Positions 52,471 through 62,617 of a stretch of DNA of 64,000 nt are shown here, in pieces. Made by a program: the position numbers and the translations under genes. This DNA comes from Alentia gelatinosa (Eukaryota; Annelida; Polychaeta; Phyllodocida; Polynoidae). The notes below the pieces were generated by a model, which did no database searches, was not told the origin of the DNA, and saw only the letters and a program-made list of their open reading frames with translations. Location of the stretch: assembly GCA_950022655.1 (NCBI GenBank), contig OX465587.1, positions 35,893,153 through 35,957,152 on the forward strand, given 5' to 3'. Numbering within the stretch: the first letter of the stretch is position 1; each line of letters opens with the position of its first letter.

Positions 52471-52731
52471 CCTCCACGTCCCACGCTCTCCCTTAGACCG
52501 GCGCCCATCTGTCTCCGTACCGTAGACGGCAGTGGATGCGCCAGGAGCTTTGTTAAGGTTGGGGACTGTACTACACAGCGAGGAGGTAAACTACCAGGCG
52601 AGGTACGCCTGAGAATTGATCTTGTGTCCGTCGCTATTGTTTGTAGGGACAAGCGCCCGCCCGACGATTTCCTTAATGGAATTAGAGACACAAAACGAGG
52701 AACCAGCTCGCCTCGGGTGGATGGAGTTTAG
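52471..52731 (+). CDS. Candidate terminal coding exon (strand uncertain)
   Basis: A good acceptor, TTATTCTGTCTCCTCTTTAG, ends at 52470. From there 86 codons stay open to a TAG at 52729-52731, with no ATG needed at the start. The peptide begins PPRPTLSLRPAPICLRTVDG and includes a hydrophobic LVSVAIVC stretch. The minus strand is also open over 52467-52728 (87 codons, ending RESVGRGG), so the strand is not certain. GC content is above the flanks. No family recognised. Confidence 0.25.
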   Translation, partial: PPRPTLSLRPAPICLRTVDGSGCARSFVKVGDCTTQRGGKLPGEVRLRIDLVSVAIVCRDKRPPDDFLNGIRDTKRGTSSPRVDGV

Positions 52732-53120
52732 CGCCACCTTCCGCGAGAAAGGCGAGTCACTCTAGATCTCCTCTGTCTGTGATGGGTGGGTGGGAGCGCT
52801 TACGAGTACTACTACTCAATTATTCTACGCCAAGCAGGTATTGACGATGTAATTTAGTGCGAATATATATATATATACCGTTGTGTAGATGCTCTCGTTG
52901 ATATAGGAGTAGCACTGAAAGAGCAGTGTGAATAGTGCGGAGGTATTTTATAATAAAACCGATATTATTAACCCATTATGGACGGATAATGCCTTATATA
53001 TATATTTCATTTGTAAGTCTTATATTTTTTACTGGAGTGACATTTGATAACAAAGTAAGTCCCCATCTTCCAAAGGTTTCAATGAAATAATCATATTATA
53101 GCAGACAGACTAGTATTGAG
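52732..53120. other. No gene seen
   Basis: Includes a short (TA)n near 52864. AT-rich. Confidence 0.4.
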
Positions 53121-53129
53121 TATTAGTAC

Positions 53130-53450
53130 TAATACTTGAAGGGCCATGGAGAACGAGCTCTAAACACTGAGCCTATGGGACAAAACTACAAGGGGCGAGA
53201 TAACAATCGGTATAGATGTAAAATACTTTCATAAAACAAACTAATTGTGATCAAAGGGTGCCACTATCTGCCAAGCCAGGCCACAGGACATGGTTGAGCA
53301 GAGTCAGTCATATCTCACATGCAATTAATGACCGACAGCCCTCTATGGCTCACATTTCATCTCACCCCTGGTATTTTTGCCCCATAGGCTTGACATTGGG
53401 AACTCGTTCTCCATGCCCCTTCGACTATTGCAGTCAGTTCTCCATAGTCC
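53130..53450. mobile_element. Pair of inverted type II foldback ends
   Basis: 53137-53208 reads GGGCCATGGAGAACGAG, CTGAGCCTATGGGACAAAAC, AAGGGGCGAGATAAC. 53358-53432 carries the inverse (CATCTCACCCCTGG, GCCCCATAGGCTTGACATTG, AACTCGTTCTCCATG). The whole is either one element bounded by these ends or two fragments facing each other. Confidence 0.6.
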
Positions 53451-54190
53451 ATATCCTGTGTGTTGACCATTTATTGTGTACAGGAGTAAGATAAATACAG
53501 ATAGCAACTTATTTGGGTCAAAGTTGTTGTTCTCTAACTCGTTTGAAAGCTATATGATATTCACTCAGCTGTTGCCTTGTTAGTATCACTCTGCGTTCAA
53601 ACTCTATGGAGAACGATGACTGTGACCAAAATTTGTTGGTGTTTTTTTAATCTTAGTGATGCCATCCCTACAGTACATATGGCAAATTTCTGAAACACTT
53701 GACTCCCATCCCCCTCTCTAATTTGTATGCAAAATATTTTTAAAAGTATTTATGGAATATTTCCAAAATATTTAGCTCTCCGCATACCCTTCCTCACTGC
53801 AGACGTACTTTACGGATGGCCCCACGTTGATACAAACATCAACGACTGTCACAGATTTTGCCCGATTATTGTTCTGTGAATATTGATGATGGACTCCTAA
53901 AGCCCCCTTCTCCCGGCCGTCACCCCTTCCGTCTCCCCCACCCCTGGGAGAGTGCCTGGCCCCGCCCACTGTGGGGAGGAGCGGTGATCTAATCAATTAG
54001 CCAATTAATCATAGCGCCTCTCACCATGAACACTGTTTAATGGGTTTATGTGAGTCGGGACCGTCAAAATACAGACGTGGGTGCATTCAAAACATGGCCA
54101 GAGCTATCATCACTGCCGTTTTCTATTGGTAATGATCGTAGAAGAAACCTGTGCACAATGTCATCTGATGATTGAAGTGCTGATGGCCAT
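53451..54190. other. No gene seen; GC box patch
   Basis: 53890-53975 is GC-richer with CCCCGCCCAC and a GGGGAGGAGCGG stretch; promoter-like at most. Otherwise AT-rich. Confidence 0.35.
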
Positions 54191-54193
54191 TTA

Positions 54194-54565
54194 AGGCCAC
54201 TCAAAAAAAAACTTGTTTCTCATCACCGCGCGCATCTGCAAAAACAATTTTAGAAGAATTTTTTTTTCTTTTGGTTAAAATAAGATGAACCTTGATAGAA
54301 ATTATGAAAAGTATGTGTATTTAGTATCAAATTAAGGCTCCTCGTGCCAGAGATGCTTTCAATGTATAATCAGTATGAATCTGAAAACCCCGCGTATGCA
54401 GACACCCCGCATAAGCGGGCACTTTGGCCTGGATCGGAGGGTGACCACTTACGCAGGGTTTTACTGTATGTCTAAAGCCCATTTTTTGATCCAGCAAAAA
54501 AAAAGCGCCCTCATCATATTTTTCATGGCTTGGTGATGAGAAACAAGTTTTTTTTAGTGGCCTAA
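54194..54565. mobile_element. MITE with GGCCACT-A(n)-CTTGTTTCTCATCAC ends
   Basis: Terminal inverted repeats of about 30 bp: AGGCCACTC, an A run, CTTGTTTCTCATCACC at the left, and GTGATGAGAAACAAG, a T run, AGTGGCC at the right. Inside, at 54383-54470, is a second palindromic element with ends AAAACCCCGCGTATGC and GCAGGGTTTTACTGTA, which looks like a nested insertion. No coding capacity. Confidence 0.8.
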
Positions 54566-54830
54566 CTGAGAGGGTTTTTTTCTTTTAAATTTGGTTTCTT
54601 GTGGGGTTTTTTCTGTTTGTTTTTTCTGTTGCGGACATGGGGAGAGATTGGTATATGTCTATTCATTTGTGCCAGACGTGCTGAAAGACGTTCCTAATGT
54701 TCTTCGGAGATTCTCTGCCATTCGGTTTGATGAAGTGCAAGTTTGGTGAAGGATACCGACACTGCACTTGTTGTCAGGATTGTGCACCATTCAATGGGAT
54801 TGGTCAGTAGAGGAAGTGGTAAAAGTAAAG
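54566..54830. other. No gene seen
   Basis: T-rich at first (runs of T near 54580-54630), then ordinary. Confidence 0.4.
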
Positions 54831-55100
54831 AGTGAATAACGCTATGAGAGGTAAAAGGAAATAGTACATAGCTCTTAAGGAGTGAAACAGTACATAGCTC
54901 TAAAGGAATGAAGGAAATAGCGTATAGCTCTTAAGGAGTGAAGAAATAGGGCATAGCTCTAGAGTTATGACGGAAATAAGGCATAGCTCGAAAAGGGTGA
55001 ACGAAATGAGGTATATCTCTAAAGGAATGAAGGAAATAGCGTATAGCTCTAGATTTGTGAAGTAAAAAGGGCATAGAAAGAGAGAGGAAATAGTGAATAC
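54830..55100 (+). repeat. Minisatellite, ~37-bp unit
   Basis: Seven or so units of GGAAATAG-GCATAGCTCT, A-AGG-GTGAA. Minus-strand frames reading repeated SFT/FIS residues come from the repeat. Confidence 0.85.
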
Positions 55101-55545
55101 CTCTCGGGAGGTAGAAGGAAATAGCACTTGGCAGAAGTAGAAAGTTGATGGCGTTAGGAAAAACCGCAGGTTTATTTCATAAGAAATATGTTCTTAGTTT
55201 TTAATACAGGATGTGATAAAATAATTTTACATAACATACATAATAATATCAATAATAATAATACATTATACATAACTTAGATCGTAAAGGAAAAGAAAAA
55301 CGTTTGCTCTTTGATCAGCGTTGTAAAGAATAAAAGGCACCACACACTTTGAAGCTCAGTAAGATCAGTTTTAAAAGAAATATGCGTATCATCAAACCCA
55401 GCAAGAAAATATTGGTAAAATGAAAACTTCAGATAACTCTGGTTAGTGAGAGTAACACAAATAAAACACACAATCACACTAAACATGTCCACATTCTGCG
55501 GAACCCACTGTAACTAAGTTTTTATCTTCCGTTTCTTAAACCTGC
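55101..55545. other. No gene seen
   Basis: AT-rich, with ATAATAATAATAC words near 55240-55265. Confidence 0.4.
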
Positions 55546-55870
55546 TTGAGCTACATTATACCAGGGCCTTTGAAAAATAAATGGAGGTTTCATCTCCTAA
55601 AAAAAATGGGGTTTTTTAGAAGTGGAAGTGAGCGGTGGAAGAGAGGACAATATTATAACGAAGCGGGAGGATGGGAGCGGTGCTTCTGTCGGCCTGCGGC
55701 CTGCGGCTGGGCACTCGGCATTAACCACAGGCAGAGTGTTGTTTTTACGGCCCCCGGATGAAAATCTTCCAGATTCAATAAATCAATTTAGTTCATTACT
55801 CCGTAATTCAGCTTTCTGAATAACGATTTCTTGCTGGATCTAATTTCATTCATCCGCGTAAGTAGGGACG
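55546..55870. other. Possible non-coding conserved-type block
   Basis: After a short GC-rich stretch (CTGCGGCCTGCGGCTGGGC) comes a dense run of TAAT/ATTA words (near 55784-55850) ending at a donor-like CCGCGTAAGTAG. Such homeodomain-type words can mark enhancers. This is only a pattern; no exon is convincing. Confidence 0.2.
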
Positions 55871-56284
55871 GCGGGAAAAGGGAGCCCGTGCGTATCCCGC
55901 TTATAATACCGGGATTCTCTCAGATGATGTGTCCCCTCATGTCCCTCAATGTCCCTCCATGTCCTGGAAACCTTTGCTTTTTGTTTACACATGCATTCTT
56001 TGAAGGCGTTTCCGGCACTTTACAGTGACGCCAGCTGGGTGATTTTTTTAAATTCTATGAAAAAGCAGTGATACAATCGCCAGCAATTGGCGTTCTTCCT
56101 TGTATCAGCTGAGTGTAGACAGGTACATGGACAAGTACAGGTGCATATATACATGTACAGCGTAGTAACCAAATTACGTACAAATTTTTTTTTCCAGTTC
56201 TTATATTCTCCAATATCTATGGTTCAAACTGGTTCTTGAAAAGTTATTCTAAAACCAGATGAGTTAAGACGAAATGGCTTCTCC
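55871..56284. other. No gene seen
   Basis: Contains a triplet of GTCCCTC-ATGTCC words near 55935-55965 and ACATGTACA words near 56125-56160; nothing else. Confidence 0.4.
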
Positions 56285-56540
56285 TCTCTCATAGGTATAG
56301 AATGCCTTTTTGCATTTGCCTGATTGATTAGGGAAAATTTGGTTTTACTCAATTCCTGAAAAGAAAAAAAATGATGACCCAAATGTTTTAGTACTTATTA
56401 TTGTACATTTACTCTCTTCTGTGAAGGTTTGAAGGAATGATGTGGCTTTTCCTACGTGAGATCCAACTTTTAGAAACTTCTATATTCATTATTAGAATAT
56501 TAGAATAAAATCTAAGACAGTAACCCCAACTATAGTGCCA
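56285..56540 (+). repeat. Dispersed repeat family G, copy 2
   Basis: Partner of 60-360: TTCTGTGAAGGTTTGAAGGA, CCTACGTGAGATCCAACTTT, CTTCTATATTCATTA, CAGTAACCCC. Confidence 0.45.
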
Positions 56541-56654
56541 CCATCTTTACGGGCCGAATTGGAATTCCCCCACTTTTTCTGGCGGATGACCGTGGCATTA
56601 GTGCACACCCTGTACCCTCAGTATTACATGCTGGGGTATTACGTAGTTTGACAC

Positions 56655-56951
56655 TTTGTCCTACCCCTAATATAAATTCCCATAGGCTTAACATTGAGCT
56701 TCCGTATGCCCAGTGACTGGCATACGGAGTTTTATATGCCACTAGTGGTATACAGAATTGTTATCACATAATATTCCATAATCGAGGAGATGGGGTAGGA
56801 TAAAATCAAAATTTGATTCATTTTAATTTTGGCCACCACATGCCACGACTGGAGTTTTGGTTCCGGACTTCACTCGGCTTTGCTTCATGAAGTCACTATG
56901 CCAAACTCCAGTCGTGGCTTACGGTGGCCAAGATTAAAACTCCTCCAGTTT
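56655..56951 (-). mobile_element. Foldback element, type I-prime, complete copy
   Basis: Hairpin arms 56821-56859 and 56901-56940 (TTGGCCACC, CACGACTGGAGTTT and complement). Read on the minus strand, the hairpin is followed by TTTTATCCTACCCC, CTCCTCGATTATGGAATATT, the inner GTATACCACTAGTGGCATAT palindrome, CTCAATGTTAAGCCTATGG and TTAGGGGTAGGACAAAG. Same order as 24033-24251. Confidence 0.8.
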
Positions 56952-57780
56952 TACGATAGTATCCATAGTCATCTAGCAGGGCGATCTGATGACATCTCAT
57001 TAGGCTGTGTAGGGCTGGGTCAGAGGCGAGTCGCCGGACTTGATGCCGATGAACACACGCCAATCATTTCATCAATTAAACATCAGATACATTGTAATTA
57101 GGAGTTTTTGTGGGATGAAGACAGATCATATTCCACCCGTCCCCTCATGAATAAACAAGCAGGGGCGATGCTTCTTGTTCTCCATGTTTCTACTCACCCT
57201 CTGAATATTTGTTAAATGGTTGCTCACAGCTGCATTTCCCAGATGGCTGTTCATGTTATAACAGATTGTGATTAGTTGCCCAGTCTGTAGATGCCATGTG
57301 TTAAGAGTTTGATTAGAGCATTGTAACGGAGTCCGAATAAACCCTCAGATATTCTGTCCTAGGTAGACACAACATTTCTACTATTAAGTAGCCTTCATGA
57401 GGTGTACAATGCAAATATATGATTGTATATAACTGTTTACACTAAATCAGACCGTATATGGGTGCATACAGTAAGATACTTTTTAAATTGCTGCCTCTCC
57501 TTTTTATCGCAATCTTTGCAAGTACATTGAACTTCCGTGCAATCGTTCTTCATTCTTCGAGGTTAACAACAACCAATAAACATAAGGATTACAGTGTGCA
57601 TGATATGGAGGAATATGATTGTCTATCCATCAAGTGATAATTTATGAGATGTAGAATCCCCCTGTAAATCTACAATATACTTATTTGTCGTTGTTTAGAT
57701 TTACAATAATCGTCAATATAATTTGCATAATGGGTATTTACTAGATGATAGTATGATACATCCCTAGTGAACAATAAACA
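56952..57780. other. No gene seen
   Basis: AT-rich with ATGGCTG words. From about 57420 early, very degenerate copies of the array at 57780 appear (CACTAAATCAGACCGTATAT). Confidence 0.4.
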
Positions 57781-58200
57781 GCTGCTGATGCTAGAGCAGA
57801 CCATTATATGGCTTTAAACACTTAAATACTCTTTTAATGGCTGCTGATACTAAATCAGGCCATATATGGCTGTCAACACTTAGACAATCTTTTAATGACT
57901 GCTAGTAGACTGCTGCTGATGCTGAATCAGGTCATATATGGCTGTGGGTTTGTTTTTGTTTAATTTAGCAAAAGCATCTCTCAGTGACCCCTGAGTTTTT
58001 CAGATACTCGTCTGGGGTACAGGATTACAAAGTGATATGGATAGCATTGAACACCAACATAATTCAAAAAATTAAACAGGTGCTATGGTTGGGAATGCTT
58101 AGAGACTCTTTCAATGGCTGCTGGTGCTAAATCAGGCCATATATGGCTATCAACACTAAGAGACACGCTTTCAATATGGCTGCTCAGTCTACAGATGGCT
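57780..58200 (+). repeat. ~67-bp tandem repeat interrupted at 57950-58095
   Basis: Units carry GGCTGCTGATACTAAATCAG, GCCATATATGGCTGTCAACA, CTTAGA-A-TCTTT. The segment 57950-58095, beginning GTTTGTTTTTGTTTAATTT, breaks the array and resembles the A/T-rich end of the SINE family seen at 39180. CCATATATGG in each unit is an SRF-type CArG box (CC(A/T)6GG). Confidence 0.75.
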
Positions 58201-58324
58201 GCTCTCTTGCCGACTGTTCACGCGGAGTCTCTCAATGGCTGAGTATTTTCTCGCTGCTCTGATCCCAGCCTGTAATGACTGCGTCAGTTTCAATCCTGCC
58301 TCCTCTTTATTTACACACTTAGTA

Positions 58325-58440
58325 CGTAAAGCAAAGTGGTCCCGGCGGACAAAGTAGTCCCGCCGGAAGCGGAAGTAGCGCGACGCACAACGACGGGCCG
58401 GAAGCCAGCAGTGAACCAGTATGCCATCGAGGGGAGAGTA
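58325..58440. promoter_or_regulatory. CpG/ETS promoter-like patch
   Basis: A short inverted pair (GGTCCCGGCGGAC and GTCCCGCCGGA), followed by CCGGAAGCGGAAGTAGCGC and GGGCCGGAAGCC, three ETS-type cores in about 50 bp. No exon identified. Confidence 0.35.
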
Positions 58441-59000
58441 GAGTATATATCATATGTGGTGTGGGTGAACAACGCCAGTCACAAGTGTCAACAAGTCTAT
58501 GTCACAGGCTGCACGATTGAAAGCACAGACCTGTTATATTGTTGTTTCCTCTATTAAGAAACTTTTAGGCAGTTTATGTGATTGATACAGTGTGTGTTAC
58601 TTGTACATACAAATTAGAGCAATTAAGGAGGACAGAAGGAAAGGTTAATTGTATCCAATCTATTTTCATGAAATAAATGTACATATGAATGAAATACATA
58701 CATATGCATATATATATAATTAGACGAGTTTCCTCAGTGTATTGCTACTCAATCTGAAAAGAGTTCTGCTTAGCTGATGATGCGTTTTGTCTGTAAATGT
58801 TGTGGTAAATTAAATAAGATAAATCTCTCCCACGATAGATTACATGTGACTGATACGGCTAAATCACTACACGCGCAGATACTCCTACATTAAGACGTAC
58901 CCTCCCGCAGTAAAATTAGGTTTATTCTCATTTTACGGACTGCCCTGTTATTTTCCTCTTGTGAAGCAACGTGAAAAGGGCATGTCAGCCTACTTTTTCT
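58441..59000. other. No gene seen
   Basis: AT-rich spacer. Confidence 0.4.
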
Positions 59001-59004
59001 CCAG

Positions 59005-59156
59005 TTGGGAATCTAGGACTGTGTTTGGCCCAGGCCCGTCTTTTCTATACAGCGCCCACTGCCTTGCGGGGGGTATTCCTACCGCTATATTGGAGTCTCC
59101 GCCAGCAGAATATTGAGCAATTTTTCCACTCCTCCGAGTACAACATAATAAAGTAG
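59005..59156 (+). CDS. Candidate terminal coding exon
   Basis: A near-ideal acceptor, CTACTTTTTCTCCAG, ends at 59004. The frame after it is open for about 49 codons to a TAG at 59154-59156. It encodes GNLGLCLAQARLFYTAPTAL, then a hydrophobic/aromatic GVFLPLYWSLRQQ stretch and ends SSEYNIIK. An ATG at 58971 also lies in frame upstream. No family recognised; a chance ORF next to a chance acceptor remains possible. Confidence 0.28.
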
Positions 59157-59376
59157 GAATCGATGGAGGGGCGTCAGGGTGGCGTAGGGATTAGTGCTGG
59201 TCTGTGAGGGCCTCTTGATGAGGGTTAAAAAAATAAGGTCGGACAGGGGTGAGGGTTGGTTGATGGCGTCGCCGCTCGGGGGAGCTGGTGGTGGAGAGAT
59301 AAGTGATGACGAGGGGGAAGCTGGAAGGTGGTCATGACCCGCGCACTAACCCGTGCCTTCTTCTTCTTGCTTGCAG

Positions 59377-59445
59377 GCAGAGTGCGGCTATTAGCAGACT
59401 GTGGATCAAAGAGGAGGAGCAAGACCTGAGCAGCTCATACTGAAG
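59377..59445 (+). other. Candidate untranslated exon
   Basis: A strong acceptor, CCTTCTTCTTCTTGCTTGCAG, ends at 59376. The following GCAGAGTGCGGCTATTAGC has stops in all or most frames, so it would be untranslated. A weak donor (GAA then GTGAAG) lies near 59445. It could link the CpG first exon to the GPCR exon; this is speculation. Confidence 0.25.
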
Positions 59446-59459
59446 TGAAGTCTGTCCGC

Positions 59460-60190
59460 TACACCCTATTCCCCACCCACCCTGCCATAGCCCCGCCCCA
59501 CCCTGTCATAGCTCTACCACACACTGTCCCCTACCCACCTTGCCATAGCCCTGCCCCATCCCATCATAGCCCCTACCACCTTGCCATAGCCCCTACCATC
59601 CTGTCATAGCCCCTATCACCCTGCCATAGCCCAGTTCCAGCCTTCCATAGCCCCCACCACCCTACCATAGCTCTATCCCACCTTGCCATAGCCCCTACCA
59701 CCCTGCCATAGCCCTGCCCCACCCTGCCATAGCCCTGCCACACCCTACCATAGCCCCACTCATCCTGCCATAGCCCCATCACATCCTAACATAGCCCTGC
59801 CACGCCCTATCATATAGCCATATGACCATAGCTATAGCCACCTTAACCTCACATTGAACATAGCCCTGCATTATCCTACCCATAGGTCTACCACACCCTA
59901 CCTGCTTTATCCTGCTTTATCCTGCCCATAACCCTATGCATTACCATACATAGCCTTACCACAAATATCCCTACCTCAACCTATACATAGCCCTGCCTTA
60001 CCCTAAACATAGCCCATTATTTTCATTATACATAGCCCTTCCTCACCCTTCCCATAGCCCTAACCAATCCGACCATACTATCCTAGCATTATCCAACATA
60101 TAAACCTACCTCACTCTACTCATAAACTCTACATATATAGCCTTGCTTCGCCCTACTCATATACCTACCTCACCCTACTATAGCCCTAAA
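59460..60190 (+). repeat. Minisatellite, ~20-bp unit CCACCCTGCCATAGCCC
   Basis: Over 25 units of CACCCTGCCATAGCCCTGCC, cleanest at 59460-59800 and decaying to 60190 (CATAGCC words remain). Confidence 0.95.
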
Positions 60191-60950
60191 TATCACTACT
60201 GACACCAGGTGACCACCCTCGCGGGCACCAAGGCACGAACCTTTTTCTAACACCCATCCACTCACACCCAACCTAAAAGCTACTGGATATACTACTAGCA
60301 AGCACTGACTCTACTACCCCATTCCCAGTCAAATTGAAACAGCAACCAGGTTTCTTATTCCTACAAATAATAATTCACCTCTAGCTTCGTTGAAATTCCA
60401 CCTGGCCAAGCACCTACTGACAAAAATTCACAATCTACCCTCTCGTTCCTTCCCACTAGGACCACACACAAAAGCACACCCATCTGCCAACTACCTCATA
60501 AACCAGTCTAAAACGGTGTTCCTCTCCGAGTTTATCGACACTTGTTAACCTTAAAGGCCCTTCACCCTAATTGGCACTTTCTCAACGCATATTGACATGC
60601 CAATACAAACCTAATAACATCCTGCAATACCCAAACTAATACCCTCTCCACTACATCACCTGGTAGCTAAACACTATCAATCTGCCATCTAACACCACCT
60701 TGTCCCATCCACCTGCTTAGTAAGCAATTCACACCCGACACCACAGACTGTCCTCAGTGACCTTATCACAACTTAATACCCTAAAATCAGTGCCTCACCT
60801 TGATCCATCCAGTTCTGACCTTGCAACACCCTGCAAAGTCCCCTGCAGTAGTGATTGCCCTCCTATAAGTGACCCTGCACTACCTCTGTCCACCAGTAAA
60901 GAAATCTCCAACTTGCCCACAGTAGCCACCGCGACTTCAGCCATCTACGG
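60191..60950. other. No clear gene; C/A-rich sequence
   Basis: C/A-rich on the plus strand. A frame over 60757-61011 is open for 84 codons and its last 30, ending NHVIRGCL, have GC-rich third positions. No start or splice site is convincing, so it is not called as a gene. Confidence 0.3.
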
Positions 60951-61400
60951 GGCGCTCTACGACAGATTCCTCAGGAGACTGCACAACCACGTGATTCGTG
61001 GATGTCTTTGAGGTAACACGGTAGTCTACGACGCTACAACCCTCTACGACAGCTTACGACGGTACACGACACTCTACTACGCCATACGATAGTGTACGAC
61101 GATAGTCTACGACGCACAGCACTCTACGACACCATACGATAGTCTCTGACGGAACACGACAGTACGACGCTGCACAACACTCCACGACACCGCACGACGC
61201 TCCACGACGCCACACGACGCTCTGTGACACGGCGTCCTGTACGACACTTTAAGAGAGTCTACGACACTTGAACGAAGCTTTAAGAGAGTCTACGACACTT
61301 GTACGAAGCTTTAAGAGAGTCTACGACACTTGTACGACGCTTTAAGAGTCTACGACGCCTTGTACGACGCTCGTGCCGTGTGACAGTGAAAGAGGCACAG
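60950..61400 (+). repeat. TACGACGCTC minisatellite with 35-bp superunit
   Basis: Short units (CTCTACGACGC, CACGACGCTC) at 60950-61230, then a longer unit, TTTAAGAGAGTCTACGACAC, TTGTACGAAGC, three to four times at 61245-61370. Confidence 0.9.
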
Positions 61401-61690
61401 ACGGACCATCGGCAGACAGCGCTGTCACTCAAATGATACATACACCCTGGGGATTCTTGTTCTCTATACTGGAGCCGCTACCATGTTGACTCTATCTGTG
61501 TCCCCTGAGTGTAGGTGACGCATCTAGGGCTCGGTAACTGCCTTGTCGGGCTCCCAGTGAAGGCTGTCCGCCCGGTGTGCCATGTGGTTGGACTGGAGTG
61601 TCTGTCAACCAGGCTGGTGCGAGTGTCAGCAGCTGGTATTGAAAACTCAGGTTGTCAGTTGGAGATGCCAGTCGATGACCTAACCTAAGA
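61401..61690. other. No gene seen
   Basis: Unique-looking, with an acceptor-like TGTGTCCCCTGAGTGTAG near 61513 that could serve the GPCR exon. Not tested. Confidence 0.3.
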
Positions 61691-62600
61691 ATTAGTACCA
61701 GTTCGTGTAAGTTCATCAGGAGTGGTTACCGGTGGATTAAAAACGTCAGAAAGCGTTTAAAGTGAGTGTGAACCCAATTTAAAAAGCTGTCAGGAACAGC
61801 TGGAAGTGAACGTGAGGTACAGTTGTAAGTGTAAACACATCAGGAGTAGCTGTCAATAACTGACAGTAAACTGGGAGTGCATACCAGTGACTGACACTGG
61901 AATAGGAGTGCAAGTCAGTGACTGACACTTGATCAGGAGTACCTGTTAGTGGCTCACAGTCTATCGGGAGCAGCTGTCTGTGACTCACACTTCAGCTAGA
62001 GTGACTGTCTGTGTCAACTGATCAGAAGTAGCTGTCAATTATTGAGACTCCCTCAGAAGTGTCTGTCAGTTGCTGATAGTGGTTAAGACTTTCTCAGGGG
62101 TGCCTGTGAGTGTCAATCCGTCAGGAGTACCTGTCAGTGACTGGCGGTTTATCGGGAGTGGCTGTCATTGGCTGATACTCATACATGAGTGCATGTCAGC
62201 GACTGACACTTAAACAGGTGTGAATTTCAGTAACTGACAGTAGTGTTGGCAAGCGGGAGTGGCCAATCGGGACTGCTGTCTATTGTCCAACACCTCCCGT
62301 GTGACTGTCAGTGTGTCATTTAATCAGGAGTGTCTGTCAGTGACTGACAGTATTGGTGAATCAGCACAGCTGTCATCGTGTAACTGCAGTGACTGACAGT
62401 GGATTAGGAGTTTCTGTCATTGCTGACAGTGAATTAGGAGTGTCTGTCATTGATTGACAGTGGTGGTAAATCAGTACGCCTGTCGACTATCAAACCCCTG
62501 CGGCATGTCTGTCAGTGGCTAACAGTGAACCAGGGGTGTCTGTCAGTAACTGTCAGTAGTAATCAAAGCAGTCAACTGTCAACCCCTGTCAGTGAGTGCC
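61690..62600 (+). repeat. ~43-bp minisatellite in the GPCR 5' flank
   Basis: About twenty degenerate units of ATCAGGAGTGTCTGTCAGTG, ACTGACAGTG. The unit core CTGTCAGTGACTGACAG is nearly palindromic. The array ends only about 20 bp before the start codon at 62618, so it is likely transcribed as 5' UTR. Confidence 0.9.
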
Positions 62601-62617
62601 CGCTGCTGTCAGTCACC

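Noticed and set aside
62450..62617. Upstream in-frame ATG adding 56 residues to the GPCR
   Set aside because: The extension is translated from the 43-bp minisatellite, and the ATG at 62618 has a better Kozak context and a normal-length N terminus.
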